The position numbers and the translations under genes are program-made. Below are positions 44,595 to 55,843 of a stretch of 64,000 nt of DNA, one piece after another. The notes under the pieces were generated by a model. The model ran no database searches. It was not told the DNA's origin and was given only the letters and a program-made list of their open reading frames with translations. How positions within the stretch are numbered: the first letter of the stretch is position 1; every line of letters begins with the position of its first letter. The stretch is from Trifolium pratense (Eukaryota > Streptophyta > Magnoliopsida > Fabales > Fabaceae), in assembly GCF_020283565.1 (NCBI RefSeq), contig NC_060061.1:18699362-18763361 (forward strand), given 5' to 3'.

Positions 44595-45112
44595 TTACAC
44601 AGAGGAAACCACATATTCGTAAGGGAAACCAAATAACTGAAACAAAAATGACAAGGGTGTTGAAGTTGAAAGAAAAAAGAAATTTTAAATTTCTCAAAAT
44701 TTATATATATCCATCTAAATTGAACAATCTTGTCATTATAAAAGTAAAATTCTAAAATAAGATATGTTAGTCATTCACATTCATCCATCTACTACCAAAA
44801 AGCTAAAAAAAAGCATGTAATCAAATTTAAGGTCTTTAACCTCCTAGTTGATAATCATTATGGAATACTGCAAAAGATAAAGATGTGTGTATGTAAATAT
44901 GACCTATGTTCGAGGAGTGTCTAAGGCGTGTCGAAACAAAAGAAGGAAAAAAAAACAGTTTTTTAGGACAATTGTTTGAATTGTCGAATACATGTCGTAT
45001 TAAGTGTCGGACACTGAGGCGGCGTATTGGCCACCAAGACACTCCTAGTGCTTCATATGCAAACAAGCAAGCACAAGAATTATGGTTATGAACATTAAGA
45101 GAAGGAAAAGAG

Positions 45113-45540
45113 GAGCGTACAAGGATGTTGAGTTTCCCATTGAAGACAGAGAAACATCTTCCATAAGCACCTCCCTCTGATGTGGAACTGACACATCACA
45201 AATTGATCCATTCCTTCAGACACTTACTAAGATCATCTTCATTTCTGGCACAAGTATGAACTTTGGCACCAAACCCTATCAATTCCTCAACAATGGCATG
45301 CCTTTCATACATTACAAATACAAGATTACAAGTTAATACAAAAAGGGTCAAAGATAGAAGAAAGCAAGAGCTGTCATACCGGTAAGAGACCATTTATGGT
45401 GTGTTTGGGTGTTGGAATGCGACATGGTTTGGTTTGGAATCCGTGTGTGTGGTGCGAGTGGTTTTTGATGGTTGAAAGAGGTGGTTGTTGGAGAACTGGA
45501 AGTGGAACCATTGGCGTTTGAATAGAGTGGGAGAGTAACT
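45113..45540 (-). pseudogene. Tropinone-reductase-like relic, copy 2
   Basis: As copy 1: [12 protein letters not shown], then [20 protein letters not shown], with the TGGxxGIG loop missing and the same stop after EWINL. A further single-base deletion at about 45150 (GACAGAGAAAC against GACAGAGGAAAC) shifts the frame in the block corresponding to MEDVSSVFNG. Confidence 0.75.
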
Positions 45541-45618
45541 GCTGTTGGATTTGGGACAGCACAGAGACAAGCTTGATGCATTTTGTTCTAATTATTAGTA
45601 AGTTCTAATTATTAGTAA

Positions 45619-45995
45619 GCTCTGTTTCGAAAGGCGAATAAGCTATTTTTTAGCTTTTAGCTTTTAGCTTTTGCAGTAGCTTATAAGTTAAAAGTTTTGT
45701 TTGGTAACAGTTTTTAAAAAAGAAGCTTATAGTTTATTTTACTAGTTTATAGCTTATTTTTCAAACACTATTTTAAGTAGCTTATGAGCTTATAGCTTAT
45801 AGCTTATCATTTTTTCTTCTAATTTTACCCACATTATCTTATTTGAAAAAATATTAATTTTTTATGTCATTTCACACTTATAAGTTAGTTCAACTGCTAA
45901 TTTTACCAAACACTATAAATTTAATCAGCAAGTTTATTCGTCATAAGCTAAAAGTTAGCTTATAAGCTATCCGCTATTTTTTACCAAACAGATCC
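45619..45995. mobile_element. Tourist/Harbinger-like MITE, copy 2
   Basis: Counterpart of 16507-16870, flanked by TAA. It has small internal repeat expansions of AGCTTTT and AGCTTAT. Confidence 0.65.
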
Positions 45996-46444
45996 TAAGT
46001 GGAAGATCGGGTTTGAACTCTAACCCCTGCATATATAATGTAATGTCCTTAAGCTCATGTCTTTCTAATATTATGTAAATTGGATATCATCTAAGCACAA
46101 CTACAACTATAGAACCCTTAGATAGTCTTCTTTAAGTTCAAACATCGAGTTGGGATCTCTCTATTTTACACTTACTAAAATTTTGAGAATATAAATACAA
46201 TAATGTGATATTTAGTTGATCCAATTATTTAATGTGTTTTCCTTATAAAAAAAAGTGTTTTTTTAAAATTCTTCAAAAGTATAATAATGGAGAGGGAAAA
46301 TGGAGAGAATCTTAACTCCAAACATCATCCCTTTAATAATATCTCGAGTAGTTATCATCTCGGATTTGTTGATTCTATTTATGTAAGTTTATTTTTATTT
46401 GGACTCAGTACCTATAACTATAAGTTAAAAAATTGATATTGACT

Positions 46445-46830
46445 CTGTTTGGTAAAATTAAGCTATAAGCTAGCTTATAGCTGATAAACTAGTTGATAGC
46501 TGAAAAGAATGCTTATTGAAATTAAAGTGTTTGGTAAAATTAACTTTTTAAATGATTGATAAATATAAAAAAGACATAAAATGACATTTATATGTAGTGG
46601 GTAGTTTTTGTTTTAGTGGGTAGTTTTTTATTTTATAAAAAGTAATAGAATTAAATTAAAGGTTAAAAATGGAAAAAGTTATAAGCTCAAACGCTACTTG
46701 AAATAGTATATTAAAAAAAGCTATAAGCTCGTGAGAAAAAAAATTTACCAAATACTTTTTTTTTCAAACAAGCTTATAAGTTAATCCAATAAGCTATAAG
46801 CTAGCTTATTGGACTTACCAAACACACCTG
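46445..46830. mobile_element. Foldback MITE rich in AGCTTATAAGC, copy 2
   Basis: Counterpart of 17288-17654 with a short internal duplication around GTGGGTAGTTTTT (46596-46630). Confidence 0.6.
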
Positions 46831-47030
46831 TTATGTGGTTAGTATCACGCCATGTGGTCCAATAAAAAGCTAATGACACGACTAAAAGTCCACCAATTGT
46901 TTTTGACCAAAAAAAAAGTCACCAATTTTTTTATTTTTTTATTATATGCAAAATCGCAAATCTTTAATTTGTCGAGAATAAATCCACAAAAAAAATATAC
47001 AACTAAAATAAAGAAAAATAAATTACAGAG

Positions 47031-47541
47031 ATTAAAATCATATTTAAATTTCCAAAAAGAAAAAAAAGTTAAAGGATGTTCATCATATTTGCTTATCTAA
47101 AGTGATATATAAGCAACAATCACTTTAGAGTATAAATTAAATAATATTAATCATCGATTAGAAAATTATTAGGTTTTTGTAATGGAGGAAATTGAGCATG
47201 CTACAATAACAATATTTGATTTTCTTATATTATGAGTTCATGTTATGTAGAAAATGGACTTTCTTTTCTAATATTTTTTTTAAAATATGTTAAGAGTTTC
47301 GTATCAAATGTGAGATTGTCTAAATATGAGTTTAGTCGATTTTGTAATAGTAAAGAAGAGTTGGATCTAAGAAAATTTAATATTGTATAGAGTTTCTCCC
47401 AACATCAATTAGACCACCGAGTTGGAAAAAAAAAGGAGTCTAATAATATTTTTTCAACAATAATATATTTTTCACTCCATTTATCTGTTACCTAATATTT
47501 ATTTTAGTCCTTTATGTATTTTAAGTGTGTAAACATTAGTC
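47031..47541. other. Unique AT-rich DNA after the duplication end
   Basis: Similarity to copy 1 stops at about 47030 (after AAATAAATTACA). What follows is AT-rich with no recognised feature. Confidence 0.5.
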
Positions 47542-47544
47542 TTA

Positions 47545-47856
47545 GGTATCGTTTGGTCTAACTTTTTTTCCTCTTCTTATTCCTTAAAAGTAAAAAATTA
47601 GGTCAAACAACAATTTTTAAAAGCTCTATTAAAAAAATAAACCGCTTCTATATTTTAAGAAAAATTATAATATATTATCAAACATATCTTTTAACCTTAT
47701 TATAATAAAATAAAAGACAACTTTTAACTTTTTTTTATAAAAAAAGTAAAAAAGTAAAATTTACCAAACAACTTTGATTTAATTTCAAAGCTATGATTTC
47801 TAGCTTTGTAGTTAAAAGAACTTTTATACCTAAATTTTTTTTGGTCAAACGGTACC
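47545..47856. mobile_element. PIF/Harbinger-like (Tourist) MITE
   Basis: Ends GGTATCGTTTGGTC and the inverted GACCAAACGGTACC (starting at 47843) lie between TTA copies (47542-47544 and 47857-47859). Same family as the host MITE at 1228. Confidence 0.85.
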
Positions 47857-47906
47857 TTATTACTTTGATTGTATACCAGTTAGTTATAGGCAAAATTTAA
47901 TCTTAT

Positions 47907-48224
47907 GGATCCGTTTGATCTGCAAAATATAAATACTGGACAAAACAGTACATGACAGTAACAGCACATGACAAACGTTTAAGGTATTGAACAAACTTGG
48001 TGTTGTATGATGTTTGGTGGACAAAAGGTTATTTTAGTATTTTAGACAACTTGTGTTGAGGACAAAAAGTTGTTCCGTTGTTCTGTGGGGGACAAGAATT
48101 TCAGTTTTTGTCCTGTTCATTGACCCTCAGTTTGTCCAGTATCGGGAACAATTTTAAAATCAAACATAATACAGCAAAAATTGTCATGTTTAGTCCCTTA
48201 TTTTTTAGCAAATCAAACGCATCC
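47907..48224. mobile_element. MITE with GGATCCGTTTGAT ends
   Basis: Ends GGATCCGTTTGATCTGC and the inverted GCAAATCAAACGCATCC, flanked by TAT on both sides (47904-47906 and 48225-48227). Probably Harbinger-like, though the 3-bp flank is not the usual TWA. Confidence 0.7.
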
Positions 48225-48708
48225 TATACTTATGTTCAGTTTTCTCTACATTTTTCTAATCTAATAGTTAAATAGTTAAAGTTAATTGAATAACAAGAGA
48301 GGGGATATAAATCCAAAAAAACAAATTTAGGATAAGAGGATTAAAAAATATCTAAATACAAAATCTTAGATATTAAAAAACAATAAATATCTCCGTCAAA
48401 AAAAAAACAATAAATATCAAATCTTCAAAGATTCTCTCCGTACAAACGAAACGACACACATAAAAACCCAATTATCTCCGAATCTTTAGGAAAAAATAAA
48501 TAAAGATTTATAGACAACTAAGATAAAATAAATTACTTCATTCCCAAGTTTGGCCGTTACTTACTTCATTCCCAAGTTTTACCGTTACTTACAAATTGGT
48601 ATATATAGGAAAGAGTGCAATAACATAATTACATACCACGCGAATCATCAAAGCTCTCTCCTTTGTCTTGTAGCCTTTGCTATTCATTATTTTCCAAATT
48701 GATTCATC
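48225..48708 (+). promoter_or_regulatory. Upstream region of the RING-H2 gene
   Basis: A two-copy tandem repeat of about 29 bp (TTACTTCATTCCCAAGTTT, about 48533-48592) lies directly before a TATA box, TATATATA, at 48600-48607. That box is 100 bp ahead of the ATG and would place the transcript start near 48635. Confidence 0.55.
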
Positions 48709-49476
48709 ATGGTTCAATGTTATTGTAAAGCATACCCACGTATGATTTCCAACGATTTTACCACACAAAATACTTCATCTGAAAAATATTTCAATATTCA
48801 ATTTGAACACAGAGTTATGCATGTTGCAGCCGATACAAATTTTCACTCTTTTAGCAACACTCATAGGCACGCTCTCCATAATGTGTCGATGGATAAAATT
48901 GTTCAAGAAGATACTTTTCTATCTTGGTTTTCTCAAATCGATATTCCTGTGGATGCTTATACGTTGGTGGCTGAAGAAATATCGGAATGTGCTTATGATA
49001 TGGTTTATGATGAAAAATATAAGGATCTAAGTGTTCTTACTATTCGAGTTGAGTTTGTGGTTACAAGGTCTGCTGAAGATGATGACCGTGAAGACGAAGA
49101 GAACCCTAGTTTTGAAGAGGATCAAGAGGTAATGGAGGTTGTAGAAGAAGAGAATGGGTTGGTGGGTATTGAAGGTGAAAGTGATTATGAAGATGATTAT
49201 GATTATGAAGTTGATTATGGTTTGGAAGAGGTTGAAGAGGACATGATGGCTGCAGAAGAATATAACTGGTTTACTCCTGCGGCTAAGTCGTGTGTTGAAG
49301 AATTGGATACGGTAAACGTTGAAGAAGCGACACAATGTACGGTTTGTTTTGAAGATTTTAATGTTGGTGTTCGATTGCCATGTTCCCACATTTTTCATTC
49401 AAGTTGTATTCAAGATTGGTTGGTTATAGGCAGCAGTTGTCCTTTGTGCAGGTTTCAGTTTCGCACAAGTGAATAA
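48709..49476 (+). CDS. RING-H2 finger protein (probable E3 ubiquitin ligase)
   Basis: Intronless frame of 255 residues. The N-terminal 115 residues resemble no domain I can name. A strongly acidic stretch (about 120-185, many Asp/Glu/Tyr) follows. The C-terminus holds a complete RING-H2 finger with ligands C210, C213, C225, H227, H230, C233, C244 and C247 (core CTVCFEDF … CSHIFHSSC … CPLC) and the E2-contact Trp in IQDW. Proteins of this architecture in legumes are typically single-exon ubiquitin ligases. Substrate and location cannot be told; no membrane segment is seen. The frame is intact. Confidence 0.88.
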   Translation: MVQCYCKAYPRMISNDFTTQNTSSEKYFNIQFEHRVMHVAADTNFHSFSNTHRHALHNVSMDKIVQEDTFLSWFSQIDIPVDAYTLVAEEISECAYDMVYDEKYKDLSVLTIRVEFVVTRSAEDDDREDEENPSFEEDQEVMEVVEEENGLVGIEGESDYEDDYDYEVDYGLEEVEEDMMAAEEYNWFTPAAKSCVEELDTVNVEEATQCTVCFEDFNVGVRLPCSHIFHSSCIQDWLVIGSSCPLCRFQFRTSE

Positions 49477-50690
49477 GCTGTTGCTAGAGATGGATAGATC
49501 TTATGTAGTTTATGTTAAGCGTAGTTGAATTATGTAGCTCACAGTCTAGATAAACTGTCAAAAGGATTTGGTTATAGAACATCTGATGTATGAATTCTGT
49601 TTTCTTTAATCTAATGAAGTATATTTGCTGTCAAAAAGAATAAGTTGTGTCATTTTTGTTATTATGCTTTACTTTATTAATTGTGATTTTTCAGAAATTG
49701 ATTATATAAGTAGAGTGTATTATTACGTTTGTGATTTTGCAGAAATTGATTTTTCTGTTGCTAGCTAAGCATGATTTTGTTATTCTTGTATGCAGTAACA
49801 AGATTCCACATTATATTTAACTCGGCAAGATTAGTGTAAAAGATTAGTGTGATTGAATTGTCTTAGATTGCGATTTTAGTTTTTAACTCGGCAAGCTAAA
49901 TGGCATAGTGCAATAGATCATTGGTTTATCTTTCTGGTGTAAAAATACCAACTATAATTTGTTGCTTGATTTGGTCACAAGGAAAAACTTGCCTATTTGA
50001 TGTGCAGACATCTTTATATTATTCCACAACTAGCTGTTGTGATTCAGCCATAATGCATGGTCACATCAGCACAGCAACCCGACCTGCCAGTTTTCGGTCC
50101 TCCTTTTTACATATATCCACTAGAATATCTTTCGAAGAATGAAAATTATGCAGGCAATGCTGCACTATTGTCCGACAGTCCCACATCATTCCAACAGGTC
50201 CGACTTAACCTGCAACTAAAGAAGACATTTCAGTCATATTCATCTGATGCAGAACACAGAGGGAAGGTTGATGCCATTGAACATGCTGCTCTTGCAGCTG
50301 CGTCCGCTTCAACAGACAGACCTACAAATTTGGCGTAGTAAATGGCGAGCCTTTGGTGGAGCTTGTACTCACCACAAACTAGAAGAACCGGAAAACTGTT
50401 TACCAAAACTGTTTTTAACACTTCAAGTTTTAAGATTTTCTTTGCGACCTCCACTCATCAAACAAGATGATTTGATCCTTATTCGCACATATTAGACTCG
50501 ATATTTCACCCATCCAAATTATATAAAAACTGAAGACAATGTTTATTCTTAGAACAATAACATAAATACTACTAATACTACTATTACTCGTTGCGAGTTT
50601 AACTAATTAACTCAATTGAACAATAATATATCCTTTTTGTAGTGTAATAATGAAGACCAACATAAAACTTTATGTCCCTAGCTTCAGATT
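49477..50690 (+). other. Region after the RING gene, with an unrecognised coding-like fragment
   Basis: 3' UTR and AT-rich DNA. A 93-residue plus frame at 50057-50338 (PDLPVFGPPFYIYPLEYLSK; RGKVDAIEHAALAAASASTD) has protein-like composition and may be an exon or gene fragment, but I do not recognise it and see no partner exons. An AAAAA-TTTTTGTAGTG-like end at about 50634-50644 resembles a CACTA 3' terminus with no mate. Confidence 0.35.
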
Positions 50691-51499
50691 ATAACCTTTT
50701 CCAACAAAACTCTTGTTTATAAGGCAGACTAGTTTGATTACCAGTCAAAGATACTCTAGAAATAATATCAGCAACAGAGAACTTCCAAGGAATTAACTGA
50801 TCCTTGAACTTTGCTTGATTTCTTGCATACCTAATTGAGTTTAGAAAATTAATAACAGTAGAGTTTATAACCAAGCTATATTGAGAATTCCAACCTCTAT
50901 CCCTGACTTTATACAGGGCATGAATTAAGTGAAGACAGGGGGCAATGTTAATCAAAGAACAAATGAGATATACTTTTATCTTTCTTAAAGCACAAGCTAC
51001 ATATAGATGCCATTGAACAGCCTCTTTGCATCAACTTATCAGCTGAGAGCAGAGCACCTTATCGTGAACCAATCTCCAAACAAATAAAGACTGGGATGGA
51101 GGAATGTCTTTGCTCCAAATCTTTTTTATCCAAGGCAAGCAAGCATTGACCTGAGGGGGGAAATTGATACAAGATTATTTCAAAACATTCTCTCAAGCCT
51201 ATTTTCAAACAACCAAAGTATATAACTTCTTTACTTCATCTTACAACAAATAAAATAGAACGATGATAATAACCTTTTCCAACAAGTCTTGTTTATAAGG
51301 CAGACTAGTTTGATTACCAGTCAAAGATACTCTAGAAATAATATCAGCAACAGAGAACTTCCAAGGAATTAACTGATCCTTGAACTTTGCTTGATTTCTT
51401 GCATACCTAACTGAGTTTAGAAAACTAATAACAGTAGAGTTTATAACCAAGCTATATTGAGAATTCCAACCTCTATCACTGACTTTATACAGTGCATGA
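50691..51499 (-). repeat. Directly repeated 231-bp LINE-derived fragments
   Basis: 50691-50921 and 51269-51499 are near-identical, 347 bp apart. The minus strand reads LVINSTVINFLNSIRYARNQ, then AKFKDQLIPWKFSVADIISR. This resembles the linker before the RNase H domain in plant LINE-type proteins. They are non-functional scraps. Confidence 0.65.
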
Positions 51500-51987
51500 C
51501 TTTATAAAGTGTTTAGATCTGAAACCCCAACATGAACATCATCGACATGCTATGCCAGATCGATTGTAACAATTTCCACTGCTAATTACTCTTTGTTACA
51601 CAGTCAACAGATTTACTAATTTTTTATCATTATTATTTGTCACTTCTTGATAATTGCATTATATTGTTTTAGTAACAAACACTTGGCAGGTATGATATGA
51701 ATTGTTTCCAAATCGATTTACTTGCAAATTAAAATGATTTTCGATTAAAGCTATTACTTAAGTAAGAATTAAAGAGAAAAAACTTGACAGAACCAAAGTT
51801 ATATCACATAAAAATATTGTAAGCTGCTTCTAATCAAAAACAAAGATCGATTCATACACAACAGAAGGATTCACTTGATTAAAAAGAAAATTACACGCTA
51901 ATTCAAATCTAATACTAACAGAATTAAACATCTAAAATAACCACTAATCAGAATCACTTCATAACCCATCAAATAGTAAATACAAGT
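51500..51987. other. Spacer 3' of the H2B gene
   Basis: AT-rich DNA including the 3' UTR of the histone gene (minus strand). No further gene. Confidence 0.5.
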
Positions 51988-52437
51988 CTAAGAACTTGTG
52001 AATTTAGTCACAGCTTTTGTACCCTCAGAAACAGCATGCTTAGCCAATTCACCGGGAAGAACAAGTCTGACAGCAGTTTGAATTTCCCTAGAAGTGATTG
52101 TTGGCTTCTTGTTGTACCTTGCAAGTCTTGATGATTCTTGTGCGAGTTTCTCGAAGATGTCGTTGATGAAACTGTTCATTATTCCCATGGCTTTGCTTGA
52201 GATACCAATGTCTGGGTGAACTTGTTTCAGAACTTTGAAGATGTAGATCTTGTATGTTTCTACGCTCTTCTTGTTTCTCTTCTTCTTCTTCTCTCCTGCT
52301 GCCGCTGAACCACCGTCCTTTGGAAGCTTCTTTCCTGCCTTTGGCTTCTTCTCAGCGGGAGCCTTCTCTGCTACGGTGGACTTCTTCTCCTCTGCGGGTT
52401 TCTTCTCCGCTGGCTTCTTCTCTCCTTTTGGTGCCAT
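51988..52437 (-). CDS. Histone H2B
   Basis: Intronless, 149 residues. The N-terminal tail is Lys/Ala/Pro/Glu-rich ([20 protein letters not shown]), as usual for plant H2B. The histone fold follows: [60 protein letters not shown] and the C-terminal helix [15 protein letters not shown]. The Lys in AVTK is the conserved ubiquitination site. H2B pairs with H2A in the nucleosome core. The single exon and promoter fit a replication-dependent histone gene. The sequence is very close to Medicago H2B as I remember it. Confidence 0.97.
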   Translation of the reverse strand: MAPKGEKKPAEKKPAEEKKSTVAEKAPAEKKPKAGKKLPKDGGSAAAGEKKKKRNKKSVETYKIYIFKVLKQVHPDIGISSKAMGIMNSFINDIFEKLAQESSRLARYNKKPTITSREIQTAVRLVLPGELAKHAVSEGTKAVTKFTSS

Positions 52438-52552
52438 TGAATAGGAGATTTGGGAATTTGGAGAAAATTAGGGTTTGGAATTGGGAATTGGAAATGAAAT
52501 TAGAAGCAGAGTGAATGAGTTTTGGTGAATGATGAATGTTGCGTCGATTTAT

Positions 52553-52616
52553 TATATATAAGAGTGTTCTCGCTTTTCTATTGGATAATGAGGTTTGCCT
52601 CGGATCGATGACGTGG
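52553..52616 (-). promoter_or_regulatory. Histone H2B promoter: Type I element, CCAAT and TATA
   Basis: On the minus strand, CCACGTCATCGATCCGAG (52616-52599) matches the plant histone Type I element (hexamer CCACGTCA joined to the reverse octamer CGATCCGCG) except near its last bases. CCAAT follows at about 52584-52580 and a TATATATAAT box near 52561-52552, about 120 bp ahead of the ATG. This element is known to drive S-phase expression. Confidence 0.88.
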
Positions 52617-54836
52617 AACTTGTTTAGCCGTTACGTTATATTCCCAAAGAGAGATGACAATAGACGGTGGAGATTTTGGTTTGATTCAACGGTGAGATGA
52701 GGACGCTTTTGGTGATGGATAAAAATCCAAAAATATCTGCTTACTTTCATTCCGCGCCCAAATGGATATTCCCACTTTTATTGCACCGTTGTTTTCGCGG
52801 TTTAGTTTTGAAACAGACTAATTTTAATTTTCCGATACAATTATTTTTATTTTTTTTTTACGGAAATTATTTTAACAATAAACTCATTCATTTAATTTTA
52901 AAGAGGAGCAAAATAAAGTACATGACTACTGTACAGGTCATACTTGCATAAAAAAAAAACTGTACAAATCATACTAAATCCAGCCGCAAAAATGAAAACA
53001 AGTAATCAGGGGTGAAGTTAGGTGAAATTTTATTTGGGGATCAAATATATAAGAAAACGCAAATATATTTTTATGAATTTTGTCTCAAAAATTTTCATTT
53101 TTTTTCTTCTTGAACAAGCCAAAATGAGATATCTATTACTAATATATTAAAATCGATTATCACCAAAGTTACTAATTTATCCTTATTATTTTTAACCACA
53201 TTGCAAGTTTTATATTTTTCATTGTAATTTCACTAAAAAAAAATATAAAAAGAATATAAGATAAATACCAAAAAAAAAAATGATATGCTTAAAAATAGAA
53301 AAGAAACGGATCATAGATTGTAACAAAACAGAACAATCTACAACTCAATAATCTATTAAAAGAAAAAAGAGAATAAAATAGTCAATAAAAAAATTATAGA
53401 AAAAATAAGATGAATATGCATAAAATTAGTTAAATAGAAACATAAAAAATATTTTTCATAAAAAAAAACAATATACTACTAACTAATAAAAATAATAATA
53501 TAATAATACAATAAAGATAATTACTATCAAATTTACTAAATTATCCTAAATATTCCTCATCAAATTTCAAATTTTTTTATTAAAAAATACACACGGGACT
53601 ATTATTTGTAACGGATACATAAAAAATTGGACAATTTATCATTGATAGTTATAATCAAATTTATTAATTTAATAAGTTTTAAAAAAAATAACACAATAGT
53701 TTCACTTTTATTTTAACAATATTATATAGCAAATTTTTAAATAATTTATTCTAAATAAATTTTCTACCATAATATAATAACAAACTTAAATATTGAATAA
53801 AAGTCGATGACTCATGCATAAGGGAGACTATAAAGTTACAAGAGAGTTCAAAATACAAAAAACAAAACCATAAGGAAAACTATAAAGACCCAAACAAAAT
53901 AGAGAACTACACCACCAACTATGATAGTTCAAATCTAAAGTACTACTTGTCGCTTTCAACCACCTAAAAGAGAAAGTCTTGATTTCAAAAAATTTCATTT
54001 TGTCACAAAGTTCTCCATGCAGAGACTCTATGGATATTGAAAATGTTAAAATAGGGAATAAATTTATTTATCAAATAATTTTATCATTTTTTATTTCTAC
54101 TATTAGTATATTTAAATGTAGAGGTCGAGATTCGAATTTTGGACGCCCGCTTATTTATTTACTTTAAAGGTTTTTTTTTTTTTAACTAAACTATTTAACA
54201 AAAAAGACTTTGGCTCAAAGATTATCTAAGCATGCAATCCAATCCAATCATAATACAAGTAAGAACACCCAAATTTCTAAGCGAACAACCAATGCTAGGA
54301 CTAAGTTTTAATGGCATCCGCAACTTCCTCTCAAGAACACCGTTTTATAATTGAAAATTGCATCATTTCTAACCATCTAAATTGTTTTGAAAACTCAAAC
54401 ATGAAAGTCTTTTTAATTGAAAATATTTTTCTCACGTTCATGTTGTAGTTCAAACCAAACAAGTTTGATACACACTCATTACCACTTAGAACACAAAATC
54501 TCTAATTTTTTTCTTCTGGTTATCCGCACTGCACCTTTGTTTCTCCATAGTCGCCACAATGGTAAGACAACTAAAGTAAGTGTTTTAGGCTCCAAAAAAA
54601 GAAGAAAAAAATTACCAATGAAAAAATGTCTCTCGTGAGTAATAAAGGATTTATTGTTGGCCAAGTCTACGGCGAAAGACCTCGTGAATATTAAATGAAG
54701 CTATCATCCTACAACAATTTATAACTTTGCGCATGGGTAATTCGAATGATCTTTTACTGCACAAAAATCGAAACATGATCGATACAATGAATTCCCTCAC
54801 ATTAACACATGTTACATGCAAACAACAAATGCAATA
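52617..54836. other. 2.2 kb AT-rich intergenic region
   Basis: No gene is supported. The stretch at 53100-53800 is very AT-rich, and phrases near 54120 (GTCGAGATTCGAAT) look transposon-derived. Confidence 0.5.
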
Positions 54837-55116
54837 CTTCATCCGTACTATAATATATGTCGTTTTGACACTTTTACACATATTAAGAAATGTAATTAAT
54901 GTTGTATGGAAAAGAGAGATTATGAGTTGATTTACAAAATTGTCCTTCATTTATGGTATGAAAAAGATAAATTGAAGAATTGAAAGAAGAGAGTGATAAA
55001 TAGTTGAGAGTATAATAGAAAAAATAACGTTAAAAGCTTCATTGGTAATATAAAGTGACATATATTGTGATACAAATTTTTTTCACAAAGTGATATATAT
55101 TGTGGTACGGAGAGAG
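54837..55116. mobile_element. Stowaway-like MITE (diverged)
   Basis: Ends CTTCATCCGTACTATAATAT and the inverted ATATTGTGGTACGGAGAGAG, flanked by TA on each side (54835-54836, 55117-55118). Confidence 0.75.
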
Positions 55117-55118
55117 TA

Positions 55119-55759
55119 TTTCTTTGCTTCCATATAAATATATAAATGTATCAAGCAGACAAAACTAAGTTTACATTAACCGGTAAAAAAAGACGGGACT
55201 CACCAGACGTGAAAAATACAGTGGCATTTAACCTTCTTGTAAAGATTATAGATATATCGGGTGTGAAAAATAATTTACAAGAAGTCAATAAGGGTGGGAT
55301 CGGAGCTCTAAGTACTTATATCAGTTAATACTTAAATTATCTTTGACAATGTCAAATTTTGAGCTTAAAGCTTATAAATTCATATGACAAAAAAAGACTT
55401 ATTTCATAATTATATTTTCATCACAAACTTATAGCTTCTTTTATTAACTTATGATTTATTTTTGATATGTTATTGCAAATGTGTATCAGCTTATTACATA
55501 CCATTTCTTCCTTTTATTATTTTAAATAAAACTCATTTTTACCCTTTCTATTTTATTTTAATTTAAAATAAAACAAATGTATTTGAAATGAAAAATACCA
55601 ACGATGAATATGTGTCTAAAAACTATCAAATAATTGAACTCTAATTTTATCAAACGCTTTAATTAATTTATATGTTAGCTATAAGTTATCAATCATTCAA
55701 TAAACTATGAAATATCCACTTTTTAAACCAAATGAGAATTGAGAAATGAAGCCTTCATC
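55119..55759. other. AT-rich spacer
   Basis: Contains AGCTTATAAATT-like palindromic DNA (about 55350-55740), probably an old MITE. The 60-residue frame at 55146-55328 is not recognisable. Confidence 0.4.
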
Positions 55760-55843
55760 TGTTGGAATATTTCATATTATATTCCAATAATTGTTATGTG
55801 GGCATTTATATTTAAATTAATTATATTAGCTATTTATCATAAT

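Noticed and set aside
50634..50644. CACTA 3' end pairing with the CACTA end at 2437
   Set aside because: The distance is 48 kb with genes between and no shared subterminal repeats; it may be chance.
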